64,000 nt of DNA from Synergistaceae bacterium UBA6101 (GTDB lineage: Bacteria; Synergistota; Synergistia; Synergistales; Synergistaceae): positions 1-64,000 of the forward strand of contig DIWR01000011.1 in NCBI GenBank assembly GCA_002428495.1, in the 5' to 3' direction. Both the position numbers and the translations under genes were made by a program. Under the pieces are notes generated by a model, which was given only the letters and a program-made list of their open reading frames with translations, searched no databases and had not been told where the DNA came from. The stretch's first letter is position 1, and every line of letters starts with the position of its first letter. Below are positions 47,208 through 56,600 of the stretch, piece by piece.

Positions 47208-47666
47208 TTACCACAATTTCCAGACTATCCCGAAACCAACAGCGAGCTGAAAATCTCCTGCGCTTGTGTACGAAGGACCAGCGAAAAATCCAAACCCCGG
47301 AAGCGTAGACCTCCACAACTCCTTTTTCCATGCAGCTTCACGCGCCTCGGTACCCTTCTCAATTTGCTCTAAACGCAGCATAACCGTATCTGGATACTCA
47401 ATAGACGCAGCGTTCTGCTCCCAATACATATCCCGCCAGTGATCGCGATCCAGCCGGTAGGTCCGCAGCGCCTGAAAAATCAACCGTCCGGAATATTCGT
47501 TCGTCCAATATCCATTTTCCGGCGCCATTTGCCCCTCATTAATCGGAAGAAAGACTATTTGTTCCGGATCCGGCGAGCTCTGCTGCGAAAATCCGCAGCT
47601 CGGAGACCACGCCATCAGCAATAGCGTCAGGAGCCATAACAGCGGCATCTTTTGCAGTTTGGACAT
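47208..47666 (-). CDS. Phage exported protein, possible outer-membrane spanin-like
   Basis: 152 aa, last gene of the prophage late operon. A signal sequence (LLWLLTLLLMAWSPSCG) has a Cys at a lipobox-like spot, but the -1 to -3 residues are poor. The C-terminus is strand-rich (FFAGPSYTSAGDFQLAVGFG). It overlaps the preceding membrane-anchored gene by 128 bases in another frame, the arrangement of Rz/Rz1 pairs. Role is inferred from place and topology. Confidence 0.5.
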   Translation of the reverse strand: MSKLQKMPLLWLLTLLLMAWSPSCGFSQQSSPDPEQIVFLPINEGQMAPENGYWTNEYSGRLIFQALRTYRLDRDHWRDMYWEQNAASIEYPDTVMLRLEQIEKGTEAREAAWKKELWRSTLPGFGFFAGPSYTSAGDFQLAVGFGIVWKLW

Positions 47667-47889
47667 AGATATTCACCGACCCCTCTTTTGCTGCCTCTCC
47701 GTGCGTCCTGACAGCAGTTTTATAATCCGACACCTCATCTTTTGCGGCATTTATTGCCACCTGTGGATCCGGCAGCGGACCCACGTCGCTATATATAAAA
47801 TTCCAAACATACCAGGCACTGATCGCTATAATTACTGCAGCGATAACATATAAATATTTACTCAGATTCTTCGTCTCGCCGTTCTCCAT
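47539..47889 (-). CDS. Phage membrane-anchored protein, possible inner-membrane spanin
   Basis: 116 aa. After nine polar residues it has one membrane helix (YLYVIAAVIIAISAWYVW), then a helical soluble domain. The ATG at 47889 has GGGGGAG upstream; the longer frame to 48033 overlaps the holin gene and has no site. Position after holin and endolysin genes and the overlap with the next gene suggest an Rz-like spanin. No direct sequence match is claimed. Confidence 0.5.
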   Translation of the reverse strand: MENGETKNLSKYLYVIAAVIIAISAWYVWNFIYSDVGPLPDPQVAINAAKDEVSDYKTAVRTHGEAAKEGSVNIYVQTAKDAAVMAPDAIADGVVSELRIFAAELAGSGTNSLSSD

Positions 47890-48145
47890 GCCGCTCCCCC
47901 CGTCCGCTCCATTTTTTGAATGCATAGCTTGCCCAGATTCCTCCGCACACTCCGGCCAGCGCATCAAAATGCTCATACGGCAGCGCAAAAAACTGCTCCG
48001 CCACCCAGGATACAAGTACGACGATTGTAACAACGACAGCTGCGATCCGCGGCAGGCTCATCGCCTTGAATTCCAGATCGTCATAGACGACGAGAGCCAG
48101 GTCCTTAAGAGGTTTTGCCAGTATCCTTTTTAGCTTCATCAGCAT
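47858..48145 (-). CDS. Small phage membrane protein, holin candidate
   Basis: 95 aa with two hydrophobic helices (IAAVVVTIVVLVSWV and FDALAGVCGGIWASY) and a highly charged Arg/Glu tail, typical for small holins. ATG 48145 follows GAGAGG. It overlaps the next-upstream holin-like gene by 41 bases and the spanin candidate by 32. Confidence 0.6.
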   Translation of the reverse strand: MLMKLKRILAKPLKDLALVVYDDLEFKAMSLPRIAAVVVTIVVLVSWVAEQFFALPYEHFDALAGVCGGIWASYAFKKWSGRGERHGERRDEESE

Positions 48146-48476
48146 TTCGCCTCTCAACCCCATATTTGCCGTAGAGGATCCTGTCGATCACACCGTCGAC
48201 CCACACTCCGCCACGCCGAACCGATATCGCGACTAATGCTATCGTCCCGCATGGCCCTAGCTTCAGCTCTATTGCGACCGCCGATATAACGCCGGCCAAA
48301 AATAGATCTCCCATGACGCCTATTGCGAGCTTCTGCGCCGAAAATCTATCCTTCAAAAAATGAAACTGAAAAAAGTCCAGGAGAGAAGCGATAAGTCCGG
48401 TAAGCAGCCCGGGCAACAGGAGAAAAAATATCGCACGCATTCCAGTCCAGAAATCATTGAAATCCTGCTGGTTCAT
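48105..48476 (-). CDS. Phage holin-like membrane protein
   Basis: 123 aa with about three membrane helices (AIFFLLLPGLLTGLIASLL first) and a basic C-terminus. It resembles the LydA/holin type found beside endolysins. It begins five bases after the M15 peptidase ends. Two holin-like genes in tandem could be holin and antiholin (inference). Confidence 0.65.
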   Translation of the reverse strand: MNQQDFNDFWTGMRAIFFLLLPGLLTGLIASLLDFFQFHFLKDRFSAQKLAIGVMGDLFLAGVISAVAIELKLGPCGTIALVAISVRRGGVWVDGVIDRILYGKYGVERRNADEAKKDTGKTS

Positions 48477-48480
48477 GCGC

Positions 48481-48840
48481 CTATCCTCTCCACCGTGCCT
48501 TATGTCCTCTTACATCAACATGCACAAAAGTGTCATATACGCCTATCCCTCCATATCTGAATACCTTGATCTGCTCTGCCGCCCTTGCCAGCTCTTTTGA
48601 AGTCAGACCGTCAACACGGATATCCGCAGCATAACCTTTTATATGGTATGAATTTCTGGTCCCGCCCACAGCGGCATTATGTTCCGGACAGCGGGTCCCG
48701 GAGTTGACGATTATAGGCATGCCCAAATAGTCTCTCAGTTCCTGAAGCCCTTTAATAAGAGCCGGAGTGATATTGAATTTCTTACATCCACACTTGCATT
48801 GAAATTCAGATCTGGAAAAATTAGCGCTGAGATCCCCCAT
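48481..48840 (-). CDS. Phage endolysin, M15 D,D-carboxypeptidase-like
   Basis: 119 aa single-domain zinc peptidase. Ligands and motifs are SGTRCPEHNAAVGG, SYHIKGYAADI (His and Asp of the zinc site) and FVHVDVRG. It cuts peptidoglycan cross-links. N-terminal cysteines CKCGC are unusual but seen in this family. It sits between the transglycosylase and holin genes in a lysis cassette. Confidence 0.88.
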   Translation of the reverse strand: MGDLSANFSRSEFQCKCGCKKFNITPALIKGLQELRDYLGMPIIVNSGTRCPEHNAAVGGTRNSYHIKGYAADIRVDGLTSKELARAAEQIKVFRYGGIGVYDTFVHVDVRGHKARWRG

Positions 48841-48845
48841 TCATA

Positions 48846-49367
48846 TCACTCCCGATCCTCTAAGATTTTTTTGAACTGCAGATAAAGATCCTGGGCATTT
48901 CTCCCATATGCCTCTGCCATAGGCCCTTGACCGTTATAATCCCGCGCAGCCAGCCTTATGTCCCCGTCGTGCTTTTTAAGCAGAGTCGCCAGATGCGATA
49001 CCCCATAACGGATGTTCTGATCCGGACTGTAAAGCGCATCGATGACTCCTGGTCCCTTGTGCCTGGCGGACAAATAGCCCCAGGCCGTTGTCACAAGCAA
49101 CTGCATAAGACCATAGCTGCTCATAACTTCAAGCGCATTGAGCCCCGTGGCTCTTACTATCATCTGTATCTTGTCAGTTCTGCCATCCCGTATTGCCCTG
49201 TTAAGGGCTTCCGGCTCCGCCCTTCTTGCAGTGGGATTCCCTGCGCTCTCCATTTGTATAATTGCCAGGATCAGCGCCACCGGCACCGGAGTGATCCCCT
49301 GGCGTGACCATTTTTCTGCCAGCTGTTGCCATTTCAAAACTTCAAGGTTCGGTTTAATCCTCGCCAC
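48846..49367 (-). CDS. Phage lytic transglycosylase (SLT domain)
   Basis: 173 aa from GTG 49367, which has GGGGG seven bases upstream; the longer TTG frame runs through a terminator stem. The catalytic Glu is in LAIIQMESAGNP, and the fold motif SSYGLMQLLVTTAWGYL and ARDYNGQGP are classic SLT signatures. It cleaves glycan strands. In many phages such an enzyme serves lysis or cell-wall passage at entry; here it heads the lysis cassette after a terminator. Confidence 0.88.
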   Translation of the reverse strand: MARIKPNLEVLKWQQLAEKWSRQGITPVPVALILAIIQMESAGNPTARRAEPEALNRAIRDGRTDKIQMIVRATGLNALEVMSSYGLMQLLVTTAWGYLSARHKGPGVIDALYSPDQNIRYGVSHLATLLKKHDGDIRLAARDYNGQGPMAEAYGRNAQDLYLQFKKILEDRE

Positions 49368-49382
49368 CTTTACACCCCCATT

Positions 49383-49411
49383 AAAAAAAGAGGCCCACAA
49401 GGACCTCCTTT
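49383..49411 (-). terminator. Terminator between tail and lysis genes
   Basis: On the minus strand an 11-bp stem with two G-U pairs and a TTGT loop is followed by seven T. It separates the tail-protein gene from the lysis cassette and suggests they can be expressed at different levels. Confidence 0.7.
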
Positions 49412-49438
49412 CTGCTCTTCTTATAGGTCAAGCTTTTT

Positions 49439-50206
49439 TTATTCTTCCGGCTCCGCTATGAAATAGATCCCGGAGACATATATGATCACATCGTCAACAC
49501 CGACCGGCAGCGCTACATCGTTTAGAGTGTCAGGGATCTCCTTAAATGTGACCGGAGCACTTGCCATGTCAGCAGTTTTAGTCCACAGTTCTATCACAGC
49601 TCCATTGACCAGTCCGGACATAATGTTCTTGATCTTGTCCCCAGTGCCGCCCTCTTTGCCATATGCAGCAACAGGATGGATCCCCTCTGCAGCATCTGCA
49701 AGACCACTAATAGAGGCGGTCCCATCCGGCGCTGTTGTAACTTCAGTTATATGGATCGTAGCCTGGATAAACGCCAGCTTCGATCCGAACTTAATAATCT
49801 GACCGGCATTATTCTCACCGTAGACAAATTCACCGGCAGCAGTTGATCCTGCCAGCGCCGGCGTCCAGGAAGATACCGCGATCCCCTCTCCCGCTGCCGC
49901 CAGGATGGCAGCTGCCCACCCCGTAAGCCCGCCTGTCTCGTCGGCCTTGACTATTGCGCTCGCCTTGCCCGTGGCCGACGGCGTACCGATAGATCCGCCG
50001 ACCTTCGCCAGATCCGCATATTTATGTATCCCGTCGCCAACAAAAAACTCACACTCACCGGCGTTGACCCTGCCGACAGTGCAGCAGAGCGCCCCTTTCG
50101 GCGGGATCTGATCATAGGTATCCCATTCCGTATGCAAATATGTCGGCACCCCAGCGATCTCATAGTGCTCAGGACGAAGTGAATGAACATTATCCGGGAA
50201 CTGCAT
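49439..50206 (-). CDS. Phage tail-associated protein, receptor-side
   Basis: 255 aa. The first 70 residues resemble the repeated fibre-tip N-terminus in which a GDGIHKYADLAKVGG strand ends a small domain; later regions are Ala/Gly and beta rich. There is no signal peptide. It is alone between two hairpins and downstream of the tailspike. Likely a fibre or tip component, by position. Confidence 0.55.
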   Translation of the reverse strand: MQFPDNVHSLRPEHYEIAGVPTYLHTEWDTYDQIPPKGALCCTVGRVNAGECEFFVGDGIHKYADLAKVGGSIGTPSATGKASAIVKADETGGLTGWAAAILAAAGEGIAVSSWTPALAGSTAAGEFVYGENNAGQIIKFGSKLAFIQATIHITEVTTAPDGTASISGLADAAEGIHPVAAYGKEGGTGDKIKNIMSGLVNGAVIELWTKTADMASAPVTFKEIPDTLNDVALPVGVDDVIIYVSGIYFIAEPEE

Positions 50207-50240
50207 AGCATCTCCTCCTTTTGTTTTGTGTTGTTATAAA

Positions 50241-50280
50241 AGCAAGAAGGATATGGGGTAATCCTCATATCCTTCTTGCT
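50241..50280 (-). terminator. Terminator after the tailspike gene
   Basis: An 18-bp stem (50241-50258 with 50263-50280, one G-T pair), a TAAT loop and TTTTAT beyond on the minus strand. It isolates the tailspike from the next gene. Confidence 0.7.
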
Positions 50281-50296
50281 TGTTATTATGCGTTTA

Positions 50297-52324
50297 TTAT
50301 GAAGTTTGTATTACTCCAAAATACTTCCAAGATCCAGGTGCGCCCGCAGTGGTACAAACCCACCCTAGATATAATGCTGATGTTGTGAAATCATTCCATA
50401 CAACATCACCTCTATACCATGCGCCTGTTGTTGGAGCTGCAGAACCATATGTTTCGACAGTAGGTATTGACCCAATATTATACGTATTTTTAGGTTTAAC
50501 ACAGTAAGGCCCAATACCACTCATAAGTGATTTATTTACTCTGTTACCATAAATAAAAGCTCTGCTACCTGTATTGGGGATGGATATTGAATAATTGCCG
50601 CCCAAAATAGTATTATTAGAAATTTCTCCTGTAAATTCCGCCGCGCCTGAAAAATAGATGGCCACTCCAGCAGTAAATGTAGTTTTTAAAATATTATTTT
50701 TGATATATATTTCCGAAAAATTATTTAGTATTTGAAGCAAAGACCCACTACCAAATATAAGGTTATTGGCTATTAATATATTGCTGTTAGTAATATCTGT
50801 TGCCGCTATTATGTAAATAGGACTTGATGTTGTAGGTGTATAAAAACTGTTATTGCAAATTTGTGCATTTTGAAGACCATTTTGAATAAAAAGTCCAGAG
50901 CTTGATGCACCTAAATTTTTGATAGTATTACCATTAAATGTAAATTCACTTAAATAATCAGACATCAAAATACTCCCACCATCACTGTCTTGGAAAACGT
51001 TATTTGCAATCATTACATTTTGTGCAGCGGTAGCAAAAGATCCTGAATGTTCCGAAATAAAACAACAATAATTTCCTGATTTATATAAATTTTTAAATGT
51101 ATTCCCAGAAATTATAATATTTTCACAAGGTGTCTCAATATAATCCAGCATAATGTGTGAAATGCCGCCATCAAAAACATTGCCAGTTACAGTTACATTT
51201 CTGTTGCCCATTATTTTAACTCGTGTTTCAAACTGAGTAGCATAAGTACCACTTTTCTGACCCATGAAAATATTGCCGACTACTACGTGATTATCGCCAT
51301 GTGTGTCTGGTTCTACTGGGTTTTTCCCTATATATAAATGGTGACGATATACAGAAGCATCAAAATAGTTATTGATTGTTTTAGTGTTATAGCTGCCTTG
51401 ATAGACAATACCATATCCCCCTGCACCTAAACCAGGCACAAATAACATATTATAAAAACTGCATGATTCAACGGTCATATTGTAATTGTTATGTTGATAA
51501 ATAATTCCCATGTTATAACCATCAAAATAGCAGTGCTGAAATGTAATGTCATGTGATGCTGCCCCACATGATATTGCAACCCCCGCTTGACTCTCACCAA
51601 CACAACTACCAAACAATCTAACACCATTGAAAATTATATTTTTACAACCTGTAGAAATTACTATGCCAGATATGTCAGGTTGTGTATCAATAATAGAACT
51701 ATTTATATCTGCGGTTAAATCAATATCAGACGAATTTATTATAATTGTAGCAGTTTTGGTATAATTAGACGTTAAATGTATGCGTCCCCCATTAGCTATA
51801 AAATTTATTGCTTTTTGAAGTGCATTAGTATCATCAGTTTCCCCATTGCCAATTGCGCCAAACCACTCAGGGAATACAACAGTAGTTAAAGGAACTCCTG
51901 TTATAGTTCCTTCTCCGCTGAATATCTGCCATAGCCCTGCCTCAATACTGCCATTGATTGTGAGAGTCTTTGTGTCAGCAACTTTAAGGATCGCACCTTT
52001 GTCAAACTTCAGACAAATGTTTTCAGGGACAGTCATGTCATAGAGAACTTCATGCGTCCCCCTTGGGATGCGGATAGTTGCTTCATTGCCATTAAAGTAA
52101 GCTATCCACCATGCAAGAGAGAGTTTCTTAGTTGCATCAGACTGGTCGGGCCATACGGCCAAGGTGCTGTCCGCGTTGACCACAAATCCTCCAGCTTTGT
52201 TGCCGTCTCCCAGATAGAGCTTCTGCTCATCTGTAGTCATTATCTGTTCGCCCTGTGCTGGGGTCACTGAAAGACGAGAGGCTTCGTTGCCCCTCATAAG
52301 TTTTACTCTTTTAAGTGCAGTCAT
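50297..52324 (-). CDS. Phage tailspike, right-handed beta-helix
   Basis: 675 aa. An N-terminal virion-binding part with YLGDGNKAGGFVVN is followed by WFGAIGNGETDDTNALQKAI, the pectate-lyase-type entry to a beta-helix, and many short N-rich strands ending in turns (GNTFKNL, NNTILGGN). Such spikes bind or cut surface glycans of the host. The gene is visibly richer in A+T than neighbours, especially 50500-51850, a sign of module exchange. GGAGGAATAACA precedes the ATG. Confidence 0.82.
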   Translation of the reverse strand: MTALKRVKLMRGNEASRLSVTPAQGEQIMTTDEQKLYLGDGNKAGGFVVNADSTLAVWPDQSDATKKLSLAWWIAYFNGNEATIRIPRGTHEVLYDMTVPENICLKFDKGAILKVADTKTLTINGSIEAGLWQIFSGEGTITGVPLTTVVFPEWFGAIGNGETDDTNALQKAINFIANGGRIHLTSNYTKTATIIINSSDIDLTADINSSIIDTQPDISGIVISTGCKNIIFNGVRLFGSCVGESQAGVAISCGAASHDITFQHCYFDGYNMGIIYQHNNYNMTVESCSFYNMLFVPGLGAGGYGIVYQGSYNTKTINNYFDASVYRHHLYIGKNPVEPDTHGDNHVVVGNIFMGQKSGTYATQFETRVKIMGNRNVTVTGNVFDGGISHIMLDYIETPCENIIISGNTFKNLYKSGNYCCFISEHSGSFATAAQNVMIANNVFQDSDGGSILMSDYLSEFTFNGNTIKNLGASSSGLFIQNGLQNAQICNNSFYTPTTSSPIYIIAATDITNSNILIANNLIFGSGSLLQILNNFSEIYIKNNILKTTFTAGVAIYFSGAAEFTGEISNNTILGGNYSISIPNTGSRAFIYGNRVNKSLMSGIGPYCVKPKNTYNIGSIPTVETYGSAAPTTGAWYRGDVVWNDFTTSALYLGWVCTTAGAPGSWKYFGVIQTS

Positions 52325-52339
52325 TGTTATTCCTCCTGT

Positions 52340-52678
52340 CTATATGATCCAATTGAAATCGTTCTCTTCGCCTGCATAAAACCTGTAGCAGAAGAAGTGT
52401 ATTATTGCTATTACAGCAGCTTGCCATAGGAATGGCAGGAGTATCATTGCAATAAGTATTTCGCATTGGAATCCTGCAAGCGCTATGGTTATCTGCTGCT
52501 CCCTGTCCGCCTGTATCGGCATGTTCCAGATACCTCTTGGGATTGGGATACCAAAAAGACTACCTTTTTTAAATCTGAACTTGATGGAATAGCCATAATA
52601 TTTAGCAACTATCCAGTGACCAAGTTCATGGGAGATGGCACAGATGATGACTGCAAAAATGAACCTTAATAGCAACAT
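52340..52678 (-). CDS. Phage-encoded mini-M50 metalloprotease-like membrane protein
   Basis: 112 aa. The first helix contains HELGHWIVAKYYG, the HExxH motif of site-2-type proteases placed inside a membrane segment, and three further hydrophobic helices follow. The second zinc-site motif of M50 (an N/LDG) is not obvious; Asp near the C-terminus may serve. The start overlaps the tail fibre stop (ATGA). I know no standard role for such a protein in a virion operon. Confidence 0.6.
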   Translation of the reverse strand: MLLLRFIFAVIICAISHELGHWIVAKYYGYSIKFRFKKGSLFGIPIPRGIWNMPIQADREQQITIALAGFQCEILIAMILLPFLWQAAVIAIIHFFCYRFYAGEENDFNWII

Positions 52679-53547
52679 CAGAATGTCCCCCCGTCTCCAA
52701 AAAAATCACTGGGATTGATATCGCCGAATCCCAGACCGTCTATCCACGCATTTTCTACATCCATTGACACAAAGGTTGTTATGCAGGCCCACTGAGCTGA
52801 GCTTTCCGGGACAGGAAGTCCTGTTACACCTTCTCCAAGACAGCGATAAGTATGACCGTCCGGACGTGCGACAAGATCCGGGAAGCTGTATGTCATGCCG
52901 GAGTTCCATGCTGTTACCTGCGCCGCTGCAAGGGTAAGATCTTTGGCTTCTATGGCGTCTTCTTTAGCTGTATTTGCGGAGGAAGCTGCCGCCAGGGCAA
53001 TGTCCTTATACTCATTCGTCTGGGCCCGTGCAGCGACCGTCAGGTCCCGTGCATGCAGCGTCTCGGCATGTGCGGCCAGGATCTCCGGATACCTCTTGTA
53101 TGTCTCGATGACCTGTTCCGTGAGCTCGTCCGGGGAATAACTGTCGTCGATCGGCGCACATACGGCCCTGTTTGCAGTTTCGGCCAGCTGCTGGATCATC
53201 ATGCACATGAGGTCAAACTCATTTTCAAGCCTCTCCGCATGAAAAGCTCCCTGATTTTCCAGGTCCAGCTGCTGCAGATAAGGTACCTTGCGCAGCAGGA
53301 TTATAAATTCTCCCTCTTCCAGGACCGGCAGCTCTGCAGCCGGATTATCCTCCTCGACAGGATATGTCACAGTCCTGTTTCCGGTATCGATTAAGAATCC
53401 TGCCGTTATCTCCTCCGGGAAGCGATCCGGCCCCGACAGGAATACGTGCAGGTGTTCCGAGTCTTCCAGCTTGAACGAGTAAGGCCATATCCTGTTGACG
53501 CCGTTGCCCTGGTAAATATGTTTGTTTATTGCGCTAGAGACAGTCAT
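52678..53547 (-). CDS. T7 gp17-type tail fibre N-terminal protein
   Basis: 289 aa. The first 150 residues match the pattern of the T7 tail fibre attachment domain: HIYQGNGVNRIWPYSF, VTYPVEEDNPA, IILLRKVPYLQQLDLENQG and FHAERLENEFDLMCMMIQQL. The rest is a coiled stretch of Ala and Glu heptads (about 165-215) and a short C-terminal domain. It lacks a long receptor tip, which the following tailspike probably supplies. Confidence 0.82.
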   Translation of the reverse strand: MTVSSAINKHIYQGNGVNRIWPYSFKLEDSEHLHVFLSGPDRFPEEITAGFLIDTGNRTVTYPVEEDNPAAELPVLEEGEFIILLRKVPYLQQLDLENQGAFHAERLENEFDLMCMMIQQLAETANRAVCAPIDDSYSPDELTEQVIETYKRYPEILAAHAETLHARDLTVAARAQTNEYKDIALAAASSANTAKEDAIEAKDLTLAAAQVTAWNSGMTYSFPDLVARPDGHTYRCLGEGVTGLPVPESSAQWACITTFVSMDVENAWIDGLGFGDINPSDFFGDGGTF

Positions 53548-53655
53548 GCTCTTCCTCCTTTCACGTCAAAGGGGACACCCGGATATCCGGATGCCCCCCG
53601 CTGTAATTGTTTCCGGTGCTATTTCTTTGGTCTGAATCCCCCTCCCAGGATCCGC

Positions 53656-56600
53656 TTAAGGGATGACATTTCTTTTTTTCTTTCCTGTTTCTCTCATTAA
53701 ACCTGTCAGGTCTGAAAGTTTTCCTGTTCTTGCAAACCTTAACGTCCTCTTTACTGCTGTCACGGGCAACCCGCCGTAAGCCATCGAATAGCCTGTGTAC
53801 ACTCCAAGGATGGCGTCTTCATAATCACCTTCGGATAACCCTTTGCCAGCTCGGTAAATCTCTCCGGCGATCGTATCAAGGGGTGTCGCTCCTCCCTGAA
53901 ATTTTGTCGATGCCGCAATAAACCCTGCCCCGATGAAAGGGATATTTCCGAGTGATTTTTCAACCACGATATCTTTTACAAACTCTTCACCGGTCGTAGG
54001 AACTCTCCCCTTTTCTATCCAGGACATAAAGAGCGCGGCCAAGAGCAGTCCCATTAGCGTTGCAAATCCGTGGTGCACCCTTCCTTTTTTTATGTCTCCG
54101 TACAGGTCATGAGCCATTACGCCAAATATCTTGTTGGCCTGATTGGTAAACTGCAAAGCCAGATTCATAAATTCATTCCCGGTCTTCATATAACGGGGCA
54201 GTTCCTTCGGGTGGACTGCATTCTGAGTGTTAAGCGTAACTAACTGTGCCCTGTAGGCTGCATCCTCCTGAGACTTGCCATCTGCCAGTTCCTTCTTGTA
54301 GACAGCGTTCCATCCTATCACACGGGTCACCATGTCCGTCCATTCCATAAGCTTGAACCCGCTCTCCGCGAACTTCTTCAGCTTCAACTGTCTTTCGCTT
54401 TGCGTCTCGCTCTTTTTCAGCATTTCAAGGAACATGTTTATCTGCTGCTCCTTTACCTGCGGATCCATAGCCCAGACCTTTTCCATGGTCTCTTGCGGCG
54501 CTGCAACAAATTCCGCCATAGAGCTCAGAATGTTGTTGATCCCCGCATCCGGAAGATAATAGGCAAGAGCTGTCGGCTGCTTCGCGATGCTGGAAATATT
54601 GTTCCAAAGGTAAGCTATTCCAAGATTCGCACGCAATGCCCTGAAGGACTTGTCCAAAAGCTTGTAGGACTTATAAAAATCGGGATTGCCCAGAATGTTG
54701 ACATAATCCAGGAGAAATTCTGATGCTTCCGTTCCGTAGATGTCTATAATCGCCTCCTTCATTCCCACTATCGGGACAGTCCCCGAATAATCGGTCTTCT
54801 CGCCTATCACGGAATGCATCTGGCGAACCAGTTTGCCGTAGGCAGTAAGATGTTCATGCTCCATCATTGAACGGCTCCAGACTTTCATAATGCCAATTGA
54901 AATAGGCTCCTGATATGCCATCGGAATGATCTTTCTTGAATAGCTCGATCCTCTGTCGGCGTATAACTTTCTAAGCCCGAACTGACGTGCTGTGTCTTTT
55001 AATATGCCCTTTATCCCTTCATCAATGATTTCGCCGCCTGCATCTGTCCACTGGGCCCTGTACATTCTTGTGTACCATGGCTCGTTGGTTACGCTTATGT
55101 TGTAAACATCTTGCATTACGTCCTGGTAACGTCTGAATTCGTCCGATGTTTCCTTGCACACTGCCGCGGCAAAATTTTTCTCCGTGTCAGTCAGTGACGC
55201 GAAAATGCTCTTCGCCATGCTGTCTGATATATGGTTCCCATATTTCAGTGCATCTTTTGTGAACCTGTTGTGCCAGCCGGCATAAATGAAGAGGCAGTCA
55301 TCGAGACTAAAGACAACTTCATTCCCGTCGGCTCCGGTAAAATTCAGCCTTACTTCCCGTAAAGTGTCTTCAGTTATCCCATGGGCCGCCATGATATTCT
55401 CCAGGTTTTTGAGCCGCCTGTTCTTGTTGTTTAAGAATGAATTTTCGGCATTGTCGGCGCCACGCTTAAAGAGTGTGTGCCATACCCCTTTAAAATCCGC
55501 GTGCCCGTCCATATGATCCAATACGCGAGATGGATTGAGAGTGTTTATAAGTGCCTTGGTAATTTTGCCCACCTGCATGCCACGTTTAGTGCGGCCCGGT
55601 AAAATTACCCCGTCCGGACGATTACCGATCGCTTCACTCCCTACCTTTTCGCTCATCGCCTCAATAAGCGGGTCTTTCCACCTGACCTTAAGTTCCTCCT
55701 CCTGTTCGCTCTTCCACTGTGCATAGTCTGCCTCACCGCGTTTCTTTATTTCACTCACGCGCTTTTCTAGTTCTTCCAGGTCCTCAAGGGTCATTTCACA
55801 AAGCATGGTCTTGCTGAGCTCTGCAAGATCCTGATCCAGATTCAGAGTATCAAGACTAAAATCGCTCCCTAATCCTGCCATCTTTTTGGCCTGTTCCTCT
55901 TCACTCATCGCAAGGTAATCGTTGAGCTCGGCAAGTTCGGCATCCCTTACCGCCAGCAGTTTTGTATTAAACTTACTGAGATTATCGCCTGGAACCTGAA
56001 AATATCCGCCTCGGTCAAGGTTGTATCCTTCCAGGATGTCAACTATCTCCTGTTTAGCGTCACAGCGGAGGTTCCCGCCCGAAGAATGATTTATGCGCCA
56101 CAAAAGGCTTTGCACCTTTCCGCGGATCTCGGCCCGTTCGCGCAGCTCGTCTTCAAAGCTTTTCTGCTTCTGACGCATGAACATGGCCGCGCTTTTCGAC
56201 CCTGCTTTGAAGGATTCTCGCTGAATAACTTTCATAAGGCTGAGGTTTCGCTTGGTCTGGGCCCGTTCGGCTACAAGATCCCTTATTTTTGTATTTTCGG
56301 GTAGAAGCTCAATCCTGGAAATCTCCCTCTCCTGTCTTGCCGCATATTTTGTGAACTCCTTCCAGTTAAGTACGTCTTCCACCGGTGCATATACACCTCT
56401 GTCAGATCTTATCTCATCCGCTATTTTAGGAAGTGCTATCTTCTCTATAAAAGCAAGTTCGTTTTGTGCCTGCCCTTTGAGATACGAATAAGTTTCCGTA
56501 TCGATTTTATATTTGTTTGACTGAGCTCTGCTCAGATCTTTGTCATACGATTCCATAAGGTCCTGCAGCAGTGCGGCCCTTTTACTGAAATATTCCGATG

